From Actinacidiphila bryophytorum (lineage in GTDB: Bacteria; Actinomycetota; Actinomycetes; Streptomycetales; Streptomycetaceae), in NCBI RefSeq assembly GCF_016916835.1, contig NZ_JAFFIX010000014.1, positions 123,421-187,420 on the forward strand: 64,000 nt of DNA. The letters are read 5' to 3'. Below, piece by piece: positions 52,433 through 60,114 of the stretch (within the stretch, counting starts at the first letter, position 1; the number at the start of each line of letters is the position of its first letter). Made by a program: the position numbers and the translations under genes. The notes beneath the pieces are model-generated. The model did not search any database. It was given only the letters and a program-made list of their open reading frames with translations, and was not told the origin of the DNA.

Positions 52433-53869
52433 TCAGTGGTGCGGGCCGCCCTGCGGCGTCCCGCCGTCACCTGACCTGTGCAGGGTCAGCCAGAGGAAGA
52501 GGGTGTTGGCCAGGGCCGCGAAGGCGGTGCCGCACTGCCACTGGAAGGCGACGTGGAAGGCGTGGCGGGTGCCGCCCAGCAGCCCCCGGGCGAGGACCAC
52601 GGCGAACAGCGCGGCGCCCAGTGCCCCGCCGAGGCGGGCCAGGATGTTGATCTGGGCGGTGGCCTCCGGCAGCCGGTCGCGCGGCACCGTGGCGAAGGCC
52701 GAGATCACCAGCGGGGTCGAGGCCATCCCCGTCCCCATACCGAGCAGGAAGAGCAGGGCCTGCACCAGGGCCGGGCTCGGATCGGCTCCCATGACGGAGA
52801 AGCTGGTGGTCGCCACGACAGCGCACCCGGTGCCCAGCACCGAGATCGGGCCGCCGCCGTACCGGTCGGTGAGCCGCCCGCTGAGCGGGAGCATGATGCC
52901 GGTGCCGGCCCCCATGGAGAGCATCTGGAGGCCGGTCTCCACCACGCCGTTCCCGTGCAGCATCTGGAAGTACAGCGGGAACACCAGGGCGCACCCGAAC
53001 GTCAGCGCCCCGTTGAAGATGAACGCCACGCTCGCGGTGGAGTAGCCGGGGCTGCGGTACAGGCTCATGTCCAGGAGCGGGTGCCTGCGGCGGGTGGCGT
53101 GCAGGACGAACACGACGAGCCCCGCCACGCCGAGGCCGAGCGGCAGCAGCACCGGCAGCGGCTTGGGGGAGCCGTCCGAGCCCCAGTCGGTCATGCCGAG
53201 CACCACCAGGGGCAGGCCCATGCCGATGTAGGAGAACCCCGCCCAGTCCAGGGGCGTGGTCGCGGTGCCCTTCTCGTGCGGGATCCACCGCAGGCCCAGC
53301 GCCAGCGCGACAGCGCCGATCGGCACGTTGATCAGGAACAGCCAGCGCCAGGACAGGGAGTGCAGCATCAGGCCGCCGAGGAAGGGGCCGATCGCCGGGG
53401 CGAGCACCACCGCGACACCCAGCCGCGCCATCACCCGGCCGAGTTTGCCCGGTCCGACGGCCTGGCCGAGGATGGTCTGGCCTGCCGGGACGAGCAGCCC
53501 CGCGATGAGCCCCTGCAGGACGCGCAGGCCGATGAGCATCTCCATCGTCGGCGCCATCGCGCACAGCGCCGAGATCACGGTGAAGGCGGCCAGCGCCCCG
53601 AGCCACAGCCTGCCGACCCCCACCCGCCTGCCCAGCCAGGCGCAGCCCGGCAGGGACACCGCGAGGGCGAGCAGATACCCGCTGGAGACCCACTGGGCGA
53701 CCCGGAGGCTGGTGTCGAACTCGTCCTGGATGGTCTTCAGCGCGATGTTGATCAACGAGGTGTCGAGGCCGCTCGCGAACGCCCCGAGGGCGACCACCCA
53801 GGCCAGCCGCCAGGTCGCCGCGCTGATCTCGGGCCGGGCGGCGGCCGGCTTGGTCTCGACCCCGGTCAT
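52433..53869 (-). CDS. DHA2-type MFS multidrug efflux pump
   Basis: 478 aa, about 14 helices. VVALGAFASGLDTSLINIAL (helix 1), GCAWLGRRVGVGRLWLGA (loop 2-3), RVLQGLIAGLLVPAGQTIL (helix 4) and LAPAIGPFLGGLML (motif C), plus GRLTDRYGGG. ATG 53869 overlaps the stop of the upstream FMN-reductase remnant (ATGA 53866-53869), so translation was coupled to it; with that gene shifted out of frame, coupling now depends on restarting. Expected to be repressed by the TetR gene at 54412. Confidence 0.88.
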   Translation of the reverse strand: MTGVETKPAAARPEISAATWRLAWVVALGAFASGLDTSLINIALKTIQDEFDTSLRVAQWVSSGYLLALAVSLPGCAWLGRRVGVGRLWLGALAAFTVISALCAMAPTMEMLIGLRVLQGLIAGLLVPAGQTILGQAVGPGKLGRVMARLGVAVVLAPAIGPFLGGLMLHSLSWRWLFLINVPIGAVALALGLRWIPHEKGTATTPLDWAGFSYIGMGLPLVVLGMTDWGSDGSPKPLPVLLPLGLGVAGLVVFVLHATRRRHPLLDMSLYRSPGYSTASVAFIFNGALTFGCALVFPLYFQMLHGNGVVETGLQMLSMGAGTGIMLPLSGRLTDRYGGGPISVLGTGCAVVATTSFSVMGADPSPALVQALLFLLGMGTGMASTPLVISAFATVPRDRLPEATAQINILARLGGALGAALFAVVLARGLLGGTRHAFHVAFQWQCGTAFAALANTLFLWLTLHRSGDGGTPQGGPHH

Positions 53870-54290
53870 GCCAGTGCCGGGTCGCGCAGCGGCGCGAGCG
53901 CCTTCGGCCAGGCGACGACCTTGCCCAGCAGCGCGACCAGGGTCGGTTCGTGGTGCGGCCCGGGGACGAAGGTGCCGGTCTGGGTCGGGTCGGTGATCTC
54001 GAAGTCGTTGAAGATCGACAGCACGACCTGCGACCGCACCGTCGCGACCTGCATCTCGGCCAGGATCAGCCGCAGTTGCTCGACCGACCGGGTGCCGCCG
54101 TGCAGCCCGTAGCCGACGAAGCCGGCCGCCTTGTTGTTCCACTCGGCGTACAGGTAGTCCAGCGCGTTCTTCAGCGCCCCGGGCACGCGTCGCCTTCCTG
54201 CTTGGCGGCCACCGCGTTCACCCATTCGGCTACTGCCTGGCCCCGGCGGCCGGGGCGGGTGCTGCCCAGGATGATCCCGATCTTGGTCAT
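53866..54290 (-). pseudogene. NADPH-dependent FMN reductase with internal deletion and frameshift
   Basis: The start is family-perfect (ATG 54290, MTKIGIILGSTRPGRRGQAV, preceded by GGAAGAGAG). After AVAAKQEGDA the sequence jumps to GALKNALDYLYAEWNNKAAG in another frame, so around 50-60 codons, including the flavodoxin-like TPEYNHS segment, are deleted (junction near 54175-54182). The C-terminal half then reads normally to VVAWPKALAPLRDPA. The product would be a ~40-residue stub. The lesion is recent-looking, since both halves are otherwise clean. Confidence 0.8.
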
Positions 54291-54320
54291 GGTCTCTCTT
54301 CCGTCCGTGGTCCGCGCGGG

Positions 54321-54378
54321 TGCAACGCTCGTTGCACAGACTACAACGAGCGTTGTTATCATTGCAACGAGCGTTGCA
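54321..54378. promoter_or_regulatory. Three TetR-type operators at 21-bp spacing
   Basis: Op1 TGCAACGCTCGTTGCA (54321-54336), op2 ACAACGAGCGTTGT (54343-54356), op3 TGCAACGAGCGTTGCA (54363-54378). All share CAACG-2-CGTTG and their centres are exactly 21 bp apart (54328.5, 54349.5, 54370.5), that is two helical turns. They occupy the whole divergent control region. Confidence 0.85.
54338..54367 (-). promoter_or_regulatory. Promoter for FMN-reductase/MFS operon
   Basis: Minus strand TTGCAA (54362-54367), 18-nt spacer, TAGTCT (54338-54343). Operator 2 fills the spacer and operator 3 covers the -35, so TetR binding would block it. Confidence 0.6.
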
Positions 54379-54403
54379 GTCAGATCGGCAGTCACGATAG
54401 GAT
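54374..54403 (+). promoter_or_regulatory. Promoter for the TetR gene
   Basis: TTGCAG (54374-54379), 18-nt spacer, TAGGAT (54398-54403), then 8 nt to GTG 54412 (near-leaderless). The -35 overlaps operator 3, which predicts autorepression. Confidence 0.6.
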
Positions 54404-54411
54404 CAAGGACC

Positions 54412-55050
54412 GTGACGGAGAAAACGAAGGGCCTGCGCCCGGCGGGCGGCCAGCCGGACAAGCGCCGGGCGATCCTCACCGGGGCTCTGGCGCTGTTCGC
54501 GAGGGACGGCTACACACGTGCCAGCCTGGACGGGATCGCGGCGGAGGCAGGAGTGTCGAGCCGCACGATCTACAACCACTTCAGGGACAAGGCCCAGCTG
54601 TTCGAGGCCGTGATCCAGGAGAGTTCCGGGCGGGTGGCGGACACGCAGATCGCCATCATCGACCGGCATCTGAGCAAAATCGTCGACCTGGAGGCCGACC
54701 TCGTCGAGTTCGGGACGGCCTGGGTCGCGGTGATGGACTCGGCCGCCGCACCGCACTTCGCCCTGGTGCGCCAGATCCACGCAGAACTGGAGCACATCCC
54801 GCAGACCGCGGTCGACGCGTGGCGGGAGACCGGACCGCGCCGGGTGCGAGGCGAACTCGCCGAGCGGCTCGGGCGGATCGCCGACCGCGGGTCACTGCGG
54901 ATCCCCGACCCGGACCGGGCCGCTGTCCACCTCATGCTGCTGGTCTCGAACGACAACCTGCCCTACGGTGCCGACCGGCGGAACGAGAAGGAACTCACCG
55001 CCATGGTCACCGCGGGAGTGCACACCTTCCTGCACGGCTACCGGCCCTGA
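54412..55050 (+). CDS. TetR/AcrR-family repressor of the divergent efflux operon
   Basis: 212 aa. Helix-turn-helix: AILTGALALFARDGYTRASL, DGIAAEAGVSSRTIYNHF, RDKAQLFEAVI. C-terminal ligand domain with an AefR-like fold (ADLVEFGTAWVAVM; HAELEHIPQTAVDAWRETGP). GTG 54412. The neighbouring three-operator region and the divergent MFS pump make it a drug-responsive local repressor (inference). Confidence 0.92.
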   Translation: MTEKTKGLRPAGGQPDKRRAILTGALALFARDGYTRASLDGIAAEAGVSSRTIYNHFRDKAQLFEAVIQESSGRVADTQIAIIDRHLSKIVDLEADLVEFGTAWVAVMDSAAAPHFALVRQIHAELEHIPQTAVDAWRETGPRRVRGELAERLGRIADRGSLRIPDPDRAAVHLMLLVSNDNLPYGADRRNEKELTAMVTAGVHTFLHGYRP

Positions 55051-55123
55051 GGCGAGGGCGGGGCGCCGCGGGGTGACGGGGGCCGGCGGCGGCCGCGGGC
55101 CGCCGCGCCGGCCTCCCGCCCGG

Positions 55124-55552
55124 TCAGACCTGTTCGCCCGCCACGGTCCGCTGTCCGGCCGCCGGGTTGTCCGGGTCGACGTTGAAACTGAGGATCCTGC
55201 GCGGACGGATCCGGATGGTGGGGCCGAGCGCCCGGCCCTCCGCGTCCGTGGTCTCCGGCAGCGCCTCGGCGACACCGCGGATCTCCAGGCAGCGGACCTG
55301 GAAGGTGGCCAGCGAGATGACGTCGTCCACGACGAGGGACACGGTGGAACCGGCCGCCACATTGCGGAACTTCTGGCTCGCGGCCATGTTGTGGCCGCCG
55401 ATGTCGATCGTCTCCAGCGCCTGGTTGTAGGCGAAGCCGACGGGGTTGTTCTGCACGACGCCGTCCTGCCGCACCGTGGCCAGTCTGCCGAGAGGCTGCT
55501 CCCGCAGGTAGGCGATCTCCAGCTCGGTGAAAAGTGCCAGTTCTGTCTCCAC
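55124..55552 (-). CDS. PPOX-class flavin/F420-binding split-barrel oxidoreductase
   Basis: 142 aa of the pyridoxamine 5'-phosphate oxidase-like family, F420 type in actinobacteria. IAYLREQPLGRLATVRQDGV (typical N-terminus), VQNNPVGFAYNQALETIDIG, FRNVAAGSTVSLVVDDV and the C-terminal PRRILSFNVDP. GTG 55552 is the most family-like start; no strong ribosome-binding site. Convergent with the TetR gene. Confidence 0.82.
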   Translation of the reverse strand: METELALFTELEIAYLREQPLGRLATVRQDGVVQNNPVGFAYNQALETIDIGGHNMAASQKFRNVAAGSTVSLVVDDVISLATFQVRCLEIRGVAEALPETTDAEGRALGPTIRIRPRRILSFNVDPDNPAAGQRTVAGEQV

Positions 55553-55659
55553 TTGCCGCGGGTGGGGCACGTCGGCCGGCCTCGCGCCGGTCCTTGACGG
55601 GCAGTCACATGCTACCGGCCGCGGCCGGGTGACCAGGTTGCGGGCGTGCGGGCGGCGGG

Positions 55660-57021
55660 TCAGTGGTGCTCGGCCGCCCACGGGAGGCTCGCGCCCGACG
55701 GCTGGGACGCCGGGAGGGTGGCGGTGATCACGAGGGTGCCGTCCTCGACCTGGTAGTCGAGCGGGAGCGACAGCTCCCGCATCGTGGCCACCATCCCGGT
55801 GTTGGTCGCGCGGGTCACCGCGTAGACGCTGCCGCGCCCGGCCTCGCAGGCCAGTTCCACCAGTTTGCGCAGCAGCACCGCCCCGATGCCGCGTCGCTGC
55901 CACCCGTCCTCGACCAGCAGCGCGACCTCGTTCTCCTCGCCGTCCCACAGGAGGTGGCCGAGCGCCACCAGGCGGCCGGAGGCGGTCTCGACGGCGAGCG
56001 ACTGGCCGAAGCGCGGGCTGAGCAGGTGGCCGAGGTAGCGGTCGGCGTCCTCGACCGGCCCGTGGTAGCGCAGCGCCAGCGTGTCGGGGGAGCAGCGCTC
56101 GTGCATGGCCAGGGCGGCGGCCCGGTCCTCGGGGCCGGCCCGGCGTACCGTCAGTTCGTTACCCTCGGGCAGCGTCACCACGTGCCGGCTCTCCGGCATC
56201 CGCACGCCGAGCCTGGCGTCCAGCTCGACCAGGGCGCGGGCCCGGGCGAACTCGGTCGGGGTGAAGGGCAGGTGGTCGCGTTCGACGGTGATCGTGCCGC
56301 CGGAGGGGTCGCGCAGCCGCATGACCGTGTCGAGCAGGGCGTCCTGCTCGGGTGCCGCGTCCGGTCCCACGGCCGGCGCCGGGGTGGACCTGATGGTGCA
56401 GCGGCCGAACAACTGGCGCAGCGCCAGCGGGAGTTCGGCCGCGTCCAGCGCGGTGCGGGTGGCCAGGGTGAGCATCCTGGTCGGTGTGTCGACCAGGTCG
56501 TGCGCGTCGGCCCGCTCCAGCCAGGTGTCGGTGCCGCCGGCGTCGGCGACGGTCAGTACGAGGGCCGCGGCCGGCAGCGCTGCGGGCGCGCGCAGCAGGA
56601 ACTCGTCGACGGTGCCCTCGGCCAGCGGGTGCGTCTGGAGTGTGACGATGTCCACCCGGCTGCCGGCCAGCGCCGTGCACACCGCGCCGAGGCTGCCCGG
56701 GGTGTCCCGTACGGTGGTGCGCATCCGCCACAGCGCGGGCTCGGCGTCCTGCGCGGTGTCCGCCGCGGGCTCCGGTACGGCGACGGCCGCGGCTCGCGCG
56801 GAGCGGCGGGTCCACCACAGGTGCGTGCCCGCCGCGGCGAGCAGCGCGCCGGCCGACGTCATCAGCAGCAGCCCGCCGTCCGGGCCGTGGTTCACCAGGT
56901 CGGCGATGAGGTCGGCGGTGGCCATCGCGGCGAAGAGCGCGGCCACTTCCGTGAGGTCGCGGCCCCAGTGTCGGCGCCGGGTTGCGGCCCGAACAGGAGG
57001 CACAGGAGTCGTTTGAGGCAT
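55660..57021 (-). CDS. Membrane-linked ACT domain-GNAT acetyltransferase fusion
   Basis: 453 aa. Two hydrophobic segments (VAALFAAMATADLIADLV; GLLLMTSAGALLAAAGTHLW) near the N-terminus, an ACT-like ligand domain (MRTTVRDTPGSLGAVCTAL ... SRVDIVTLQTHPL), a middle region, then a GNAT domain (VRRAGPEDRAAALAMHERC, VEDGWQRRGIGAVLLRKLV with the acetyl-CoA loop QRRGIG, YAVTRATNTGMVATMRELSL). ACT domains bind amino acids, so acetylation may be amino-acid gated, as in known ACT/GNAT lysine acetyltransferases of actinomycetes. The membrane anchor is less usual. Start ATG 57021. Confidence 0.82.
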   Translation of the reverse strand: MPQTTPVPPVRAATRRRHWGRDLTEVAALFAAMATADLIADLVNHGPDGGLLLMTSAGALLAAAGTHLWWTRRSARAAAVAVPEPAADTAQDAEPALWRMRTTVRDTPGSLGAVCTALAGSRVDIVTLQTHPLAEGTVDEFLLRAPAALPAAALVLTVADAGGTDTWLERADAHDLVDTPTRMLTLATRTALDAAELPLALRQLFGRCTIRSTPAPAVGPDAAPEQDALLDTVMRLRDPSGGTITVERDHLPFTPTEFARARALVELDARLGVRMPESRHVVTLPEGNELTVRRAGPEDRAAALAMHERCSPDTLALRYHGPVEDADRYLGHLLSPRFGQSLAVETASGRLVALGHLLWDGEENEVALLVEDGWQRRGIGAVLLRKLVELACEAGRGSVYAVTRATNTGMVATMRELSLPLDYQVEDGTLVITATLPASQPSGASLPWAAEHH

Positions 57022-57182
57022 ACGCCTAGAATGGCGAACGGGTGTTGCGTGATCACGAACATGCCGTGACCAGACGGTAAAGGACGGATCTTCTCGGTTA
57101 ACTTACCTTTTCAACGTCTTTGCCGTCTGTTGCCGGTGCGAAACCGACCACGGCCGCGGTTGCGCGGATGTGGCGCGGGGAC

Positions 57183-57977
57183 TCAGGACCCGGCGAGGCC
57201 GGTGCAGTAGGCGACCGTGGCGTCGTCCGGCGGCACCGAGTGCACCGCCTCGGCACCGCGGACCCGGTCGATGATCTCCCCGGGGCCGTGCGCGGCCAGC
57301 AGGGCCAGGACCTCGGGCCAGTCGGCGAGCCGGAAGCGGTCCTCGATGCGGCTGGCGCCGTTGCTGAGCAGCGCGGCACCGGCCAGCTCGGACAGCGGCA
57401 GGCTTCCGGTGACCGCCTCGTCCGCCGCCCGCGGGTCGTCCTTGGCCACCCAGAAGCCCCCGGGACGGTTGCGGCGGGAGCGCAACTCCCGCAGGACGCG
57501 GCCGCGTTCGGCGGTGTCCTGGCCCGCGGCCCGCAGCGCCGGCTCGTAGGACCCGCTGACGACCACCTCGCGCAGGTCGCGGACGGCAAGCGGCGGCGCG
57601 CCCACCAGGTCGAGCAGCGCGACGCAGTCGCCGAGGACCAGGTAGTCGGCGACGCCGCCGGCGATGCGCAGTACCGCCACCGTCGCCGAGGGGCTGATCG
57701 GGTCGGTGACGTCGCAGGTGTCCCGGTGAAGGCCGGTCACCTGCGCGATGGCAGCGGCGAGCAGGGAGGTCAGGCCGCGCTCGGGCGTGAGCGCCAGCAG
57801 GCCCAGCAGGCAGCCGCCGAGCTGGTCGGCGTACCAGGCGACGCCGTGCCTGCAGGTGTGCTCGGAGTCGGGGATGCCGGCTCCGTCGACCAGTACCGCC
57901 GCCGCCGGGGTGGCCCCGGCGAAGTCCTCGTTGCGCCGGCCCGGCTGCTTGGCCGCGCTCGCCATCGCCACTCGCAT
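57183..57977 (-). CDS. PP2C-like protein phosphatase
   Basis: 264 aa. Metal-binding Asp residues of the PP2C fold are seen in RRNEDFAGA, AVLVDGAGIP (the DG motif), LVLGDCVALL and DDATVAYCTG (the late DD). Hydrolase of phospho-Ser/Thr, or a pseudo-phosphatase; the second motif is shorter than in eukaryote-like enzymes. Start ATG 57977. Same strand and direction as the GNAT genes around it, with no kinase nearby. Confidence 0.78.
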   Translation of the reverse strand: MRVAMASAAKQPGRRNEDFAGATPAAAVLVDGAGIPDSEHTCRHGVAWYADQLGGCLLGLLALTPERGLTSLLAAAIAQVTGLHRDTCDVTDPISPSATVAVLRIAGGVADYLVLGDCVALLDLVGAPPLAVRDLREVVVSGSYEPALRAAGQDTAERGRVLRELRSRRNRPGGFWVAKDDPRAADEAVTGSLPLSELAGAALLSNGASRIEDRFRLADWPEVLALLAAHGPGEIIDRVRGAEAVHSVPPDDATVAYCTGLAGS

Positions 57978-58034
57978 GCCCCTACCGCCCTCCGGCGTGT
58001 CCGTCCTTCCGAGGTGTCCGCTCTTCCGCGCCGG

Positions 58035-58583
58035 TCAGCCGGCGCCGGGCTCGCGGACGTGGCGGTGGCCCGCCTCGGGGAACTTCGGCGGGTGGGGGGC
58101 GAGTTCCTCGAGCAGCGGGAAGCGGCACTTGGCCGCCACCCGGCAGGAGGCGGCATTGCCGACGGCGTGCAGCAGGTCGAGCCGGGTCAGCCCGGGGCAG
58201 CCGGCGTCCAGCGCCCACCGGGTCACCGCGTCGACCGCCAGCGGTGCGATGCCCCGGCCGCGTACCGCTGCCGCCGTCCAGTAGCCGATCTCCCCGGACG
58301 CGTCCTGCGCGGCCTTGCGCTTGACCGCCACGTGCCCCACGACGCGTGCCGCGTCGGGCTCGACCACCGCGAAGCTGTAGCGCAGCCCGGCCTGCCAGGA
58401 CTCGGTCTGCCAGGCGATCCACCGGCCGGCGTCGTCGGCACTGTCGAGGGTGTTCATCAGCCAGCGCCGCATCCGCGGGTCGCGGTGCTCGGCCGCGAGC
58501 GCCTCCGCGTCGTCCGCCGCCCACGGCCGCAGCAGCAGCCCCGGTGTGCCGTCCCCCGCGGGGACGGTGAGTTCGACGGTCAT
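58035..58583 (-). CDS. GNAT-family N-acetyltransferase (RimJ/RimL-like)
   Basis: 182 aa. LLLRPWAADDAEALAAEHRD start, VVGHVAVKRKAAQDASGEIG, YWTAAAVRGRGIAPLAVDAV (acetyl-CoA loop RGRGIA) and NAASCRVAAKCRFPLLEEL. ATG 58583 overlaps the stop of the MocR gene upstream (58580-58583, ATGA), so the two are coupled. Possibly it detoxifies an amine handled by the MocR/DMT system. Confidence 0.85.
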   Translation of the reverse strand: MTVELTVPAGDGTPGLLLRPWAADDAEALAAEHRDPRMRRWLMNTLDSADDAGRWIAWQTESWQAGLRYSFAVVEPDAARVVGHVAVKRKAAQDASGEIGYWTAAAVRGRGIAPLAVDAVTRWALDAGCPGLTRLDLLHAVGNAASCRVAAKCRFPLLEELAPHPPKFPEAGHRHVREPGAG

Positions 58584-60067
58584 CTGCCGGCCTCCCTTGT
58601 CTCGCCCGACAATCTACGTGCAGGGCGCACCGGGTGTCCCAGCAGGAGGCGCACCGCTCTGGCGATGCCTTCCGGCGGCAGGTGCGCGTAGCCCACCACC
58701 AGCCGGACCAGGCCGTCGTCGCCGTCCGGCGCTCCGGGTGCGGCCCGGTAGTACGACAGCGGGCGGACCGCGACTCCTGCCCCGGCCGCGGCGGCCAGGA
58801 GGCGCGGCTCGGGACCGAAGCGCACGGGCAGCGTCACGATCGCGTGCAGCCCGGCCGCGATGCCGCTCACCTCGGCGCCGGGCGCGTGCTCCGCGAGCGC
58901 CGCCACCAGCGCGTCCCTGCGCGCCCTGTAGAGCCGCTGGCAGCGCCGCAGATGGCGGTCGTAGGCGCCGGACAGCAGGAAGTCGGCGAGCGCGGCCTGC
59001 TCGGTCACCGAGTGCCCCAGGTCCATCGTCCGCTTGCGTTGCGCCGCCTCCGCGACGAGGTCCTGCGGACCCACCATCCACCCCAGCCGCAGCCCGGGCG
59101 CCAGCGACTTGCTCGCGGAGCCCGTGTAGACGACATGCCCGGGCGCGAGGCCCTGCAGGGCGCCCACCGGCTGCCGGTCGTAGCGGAAGTCGCCGTCGTA
59201 GTCGTCCTCGACCACCACACCGCCGCAGCCCCGCGCCCAGTCGGCCAGCGCGGCCCGCCGCGCCGGCGAGTAGGCGACCCCCGAGGGGAACTGGTGGCAG
59301 GGCGTGACCACCGCGGACCGCGCCCCGCAGGCGGCCAGCGCCGCCACCGACAGCCCCTGCCCGTCCACCGGTACGGGCACGGCGGCCAGGCCCGTCGCGG
59401 CCAGCAGCGCGGTGTGCTCGGGGCTTCCCGGGTCCTCGACAGCGGTGGTGCGCTGCCCCCTGGCGTGCAGGACCAGGCCGACCAGGGTGTGCGCCTGCGC
59501 CACCCCCGAGGTGACCACCACCTGGTCGGGCTCGGCCGCCACCCCGCGGCGCCGGGCCAGCAGCGCGGCCAGTGCGGCCCGCAGCTCCGGCAGGCCGCGC
59601 GGGTCGGGGTAGCCGAGCGCCCGGTGCGGGAGCTTGGCCATCACCCGGCGGTGCGCGGCCGACCAGGCCGCCCGCGGGAAGAGGGCCAGGTCGGGCAGGC
59701 CGGGGCGCAGGTCGTCGGGGCCGCCGCGGTCGTCGGGCGCGAAGACCGGCGCGGGCCGCGGGTCCTGCTCGCCGCGGACCTGAGCGACCCAGGTGCCCGC
59801 GCCCTGCCGGCTGGTCAGATAGCCCTCGGCGGTGAGCTGCGCATACGCGTCGGTGACCAGGCCCCGGGAGACATGGAGGTCGGCGGCCAGCTCCCGGCTC
59901 GACGGCAGCTGCGTCCCGGCGCCCAGCCGCCCGGTGCGCACCGCCTCCCGCAAGGCCCCTTGCAGGGCGCGCCCGCGGCCCCGCCCGCCCGTGAGCCCGC
60001 CGTCCACCAGGACCTCCCAGGCGGCCTCGCCCCGGGCTCCCGGTTCACTGGTCCTCTTCACCGTCAT
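58580..60067 (-). CDS. MocR/PdxR-type regulator (GntR helix-turn-helix fused to aminotransferase fold)
   Basis: 495 aa. N-terminal GntR winged helix (LREAVRTGRLGAGTQLPSSR, ELAADLHVSRGLVTDAYAQL, GYLTSRQGAGTWVA), then a fold-type I aminotransferase domain with PLP Lys320 in GSASKSLAPG and the PGLRLGWMV strand, and VVVEDDYDGDFRYD (PLP-contact Asp). MocR proteins sense PLP or amine ligands. ATG 60067; TAAGGT ends 8 nt upstream on the minus strand. Divergent from the DMT exporter, its probable target; coupled to the GNAT downstream. Confidence 0.9.
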   Translation of the reverse strand: MTVKRTSEPGARGEAAWEVLVDGGLTGGRGRGRALQGALREAVRTGRLGAGTQLPSSRELAADLHVSRGLVTDAYAQLTAEGYLTSRQGAGTWVAQVRGEQDPRPAPVFAPDDRGGPDDLRPGLPDLALFPRAAWSAAHRRVMAKLPHRALGYPDPRGLPELRAALAALLARRRGVAAEPDQVVVTSGVAQAHTLVGLVLHARGQRTTAVEDPGSPEHTALLAATGLAAVPVPVDGQGLSVAALAACGARSAVVTPCHQFPSGVAYSPARRAALADWARGCGGVVVEDDYDGDFRYDRQPVGALQGLAPGHVVYTGSASKSLAPGLRLGWMVGPQDLVAEAAQRKRTMDLGHSVTEQAALADFLLSGAYDRHLRRCQRLYRARRDALVAALAEHAPGAEVSGIAAGLHAIVTLPVRFGPEPRLLAAAAGAGVAVRPLSYYRAAPGAPDGDDGLVRLVVGYAHLPPEGIARAVRLLLGHPVRPARRLSGETREAGR

Positions 60068-60114
60068 GGGATTGGACCTTAAACCGGACCACTCTTCCTT
60101 CCTAGCGTGGCCCC
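60068..60114. promoter_or_regulatory. 47-bp divergent MocR/DMT control region
   Basis: Contains directly repeated GGACC words (TTGGACC...CCGGACC, 60072-60090), a candidate MocR site. TAGCGT (60103-60108) is 6 nt before the DMT start on plus, and TAAGGT 8 nt before the MocR start on minus: facing leaderless promoters sharing one short gap. Confidence 0.5.
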
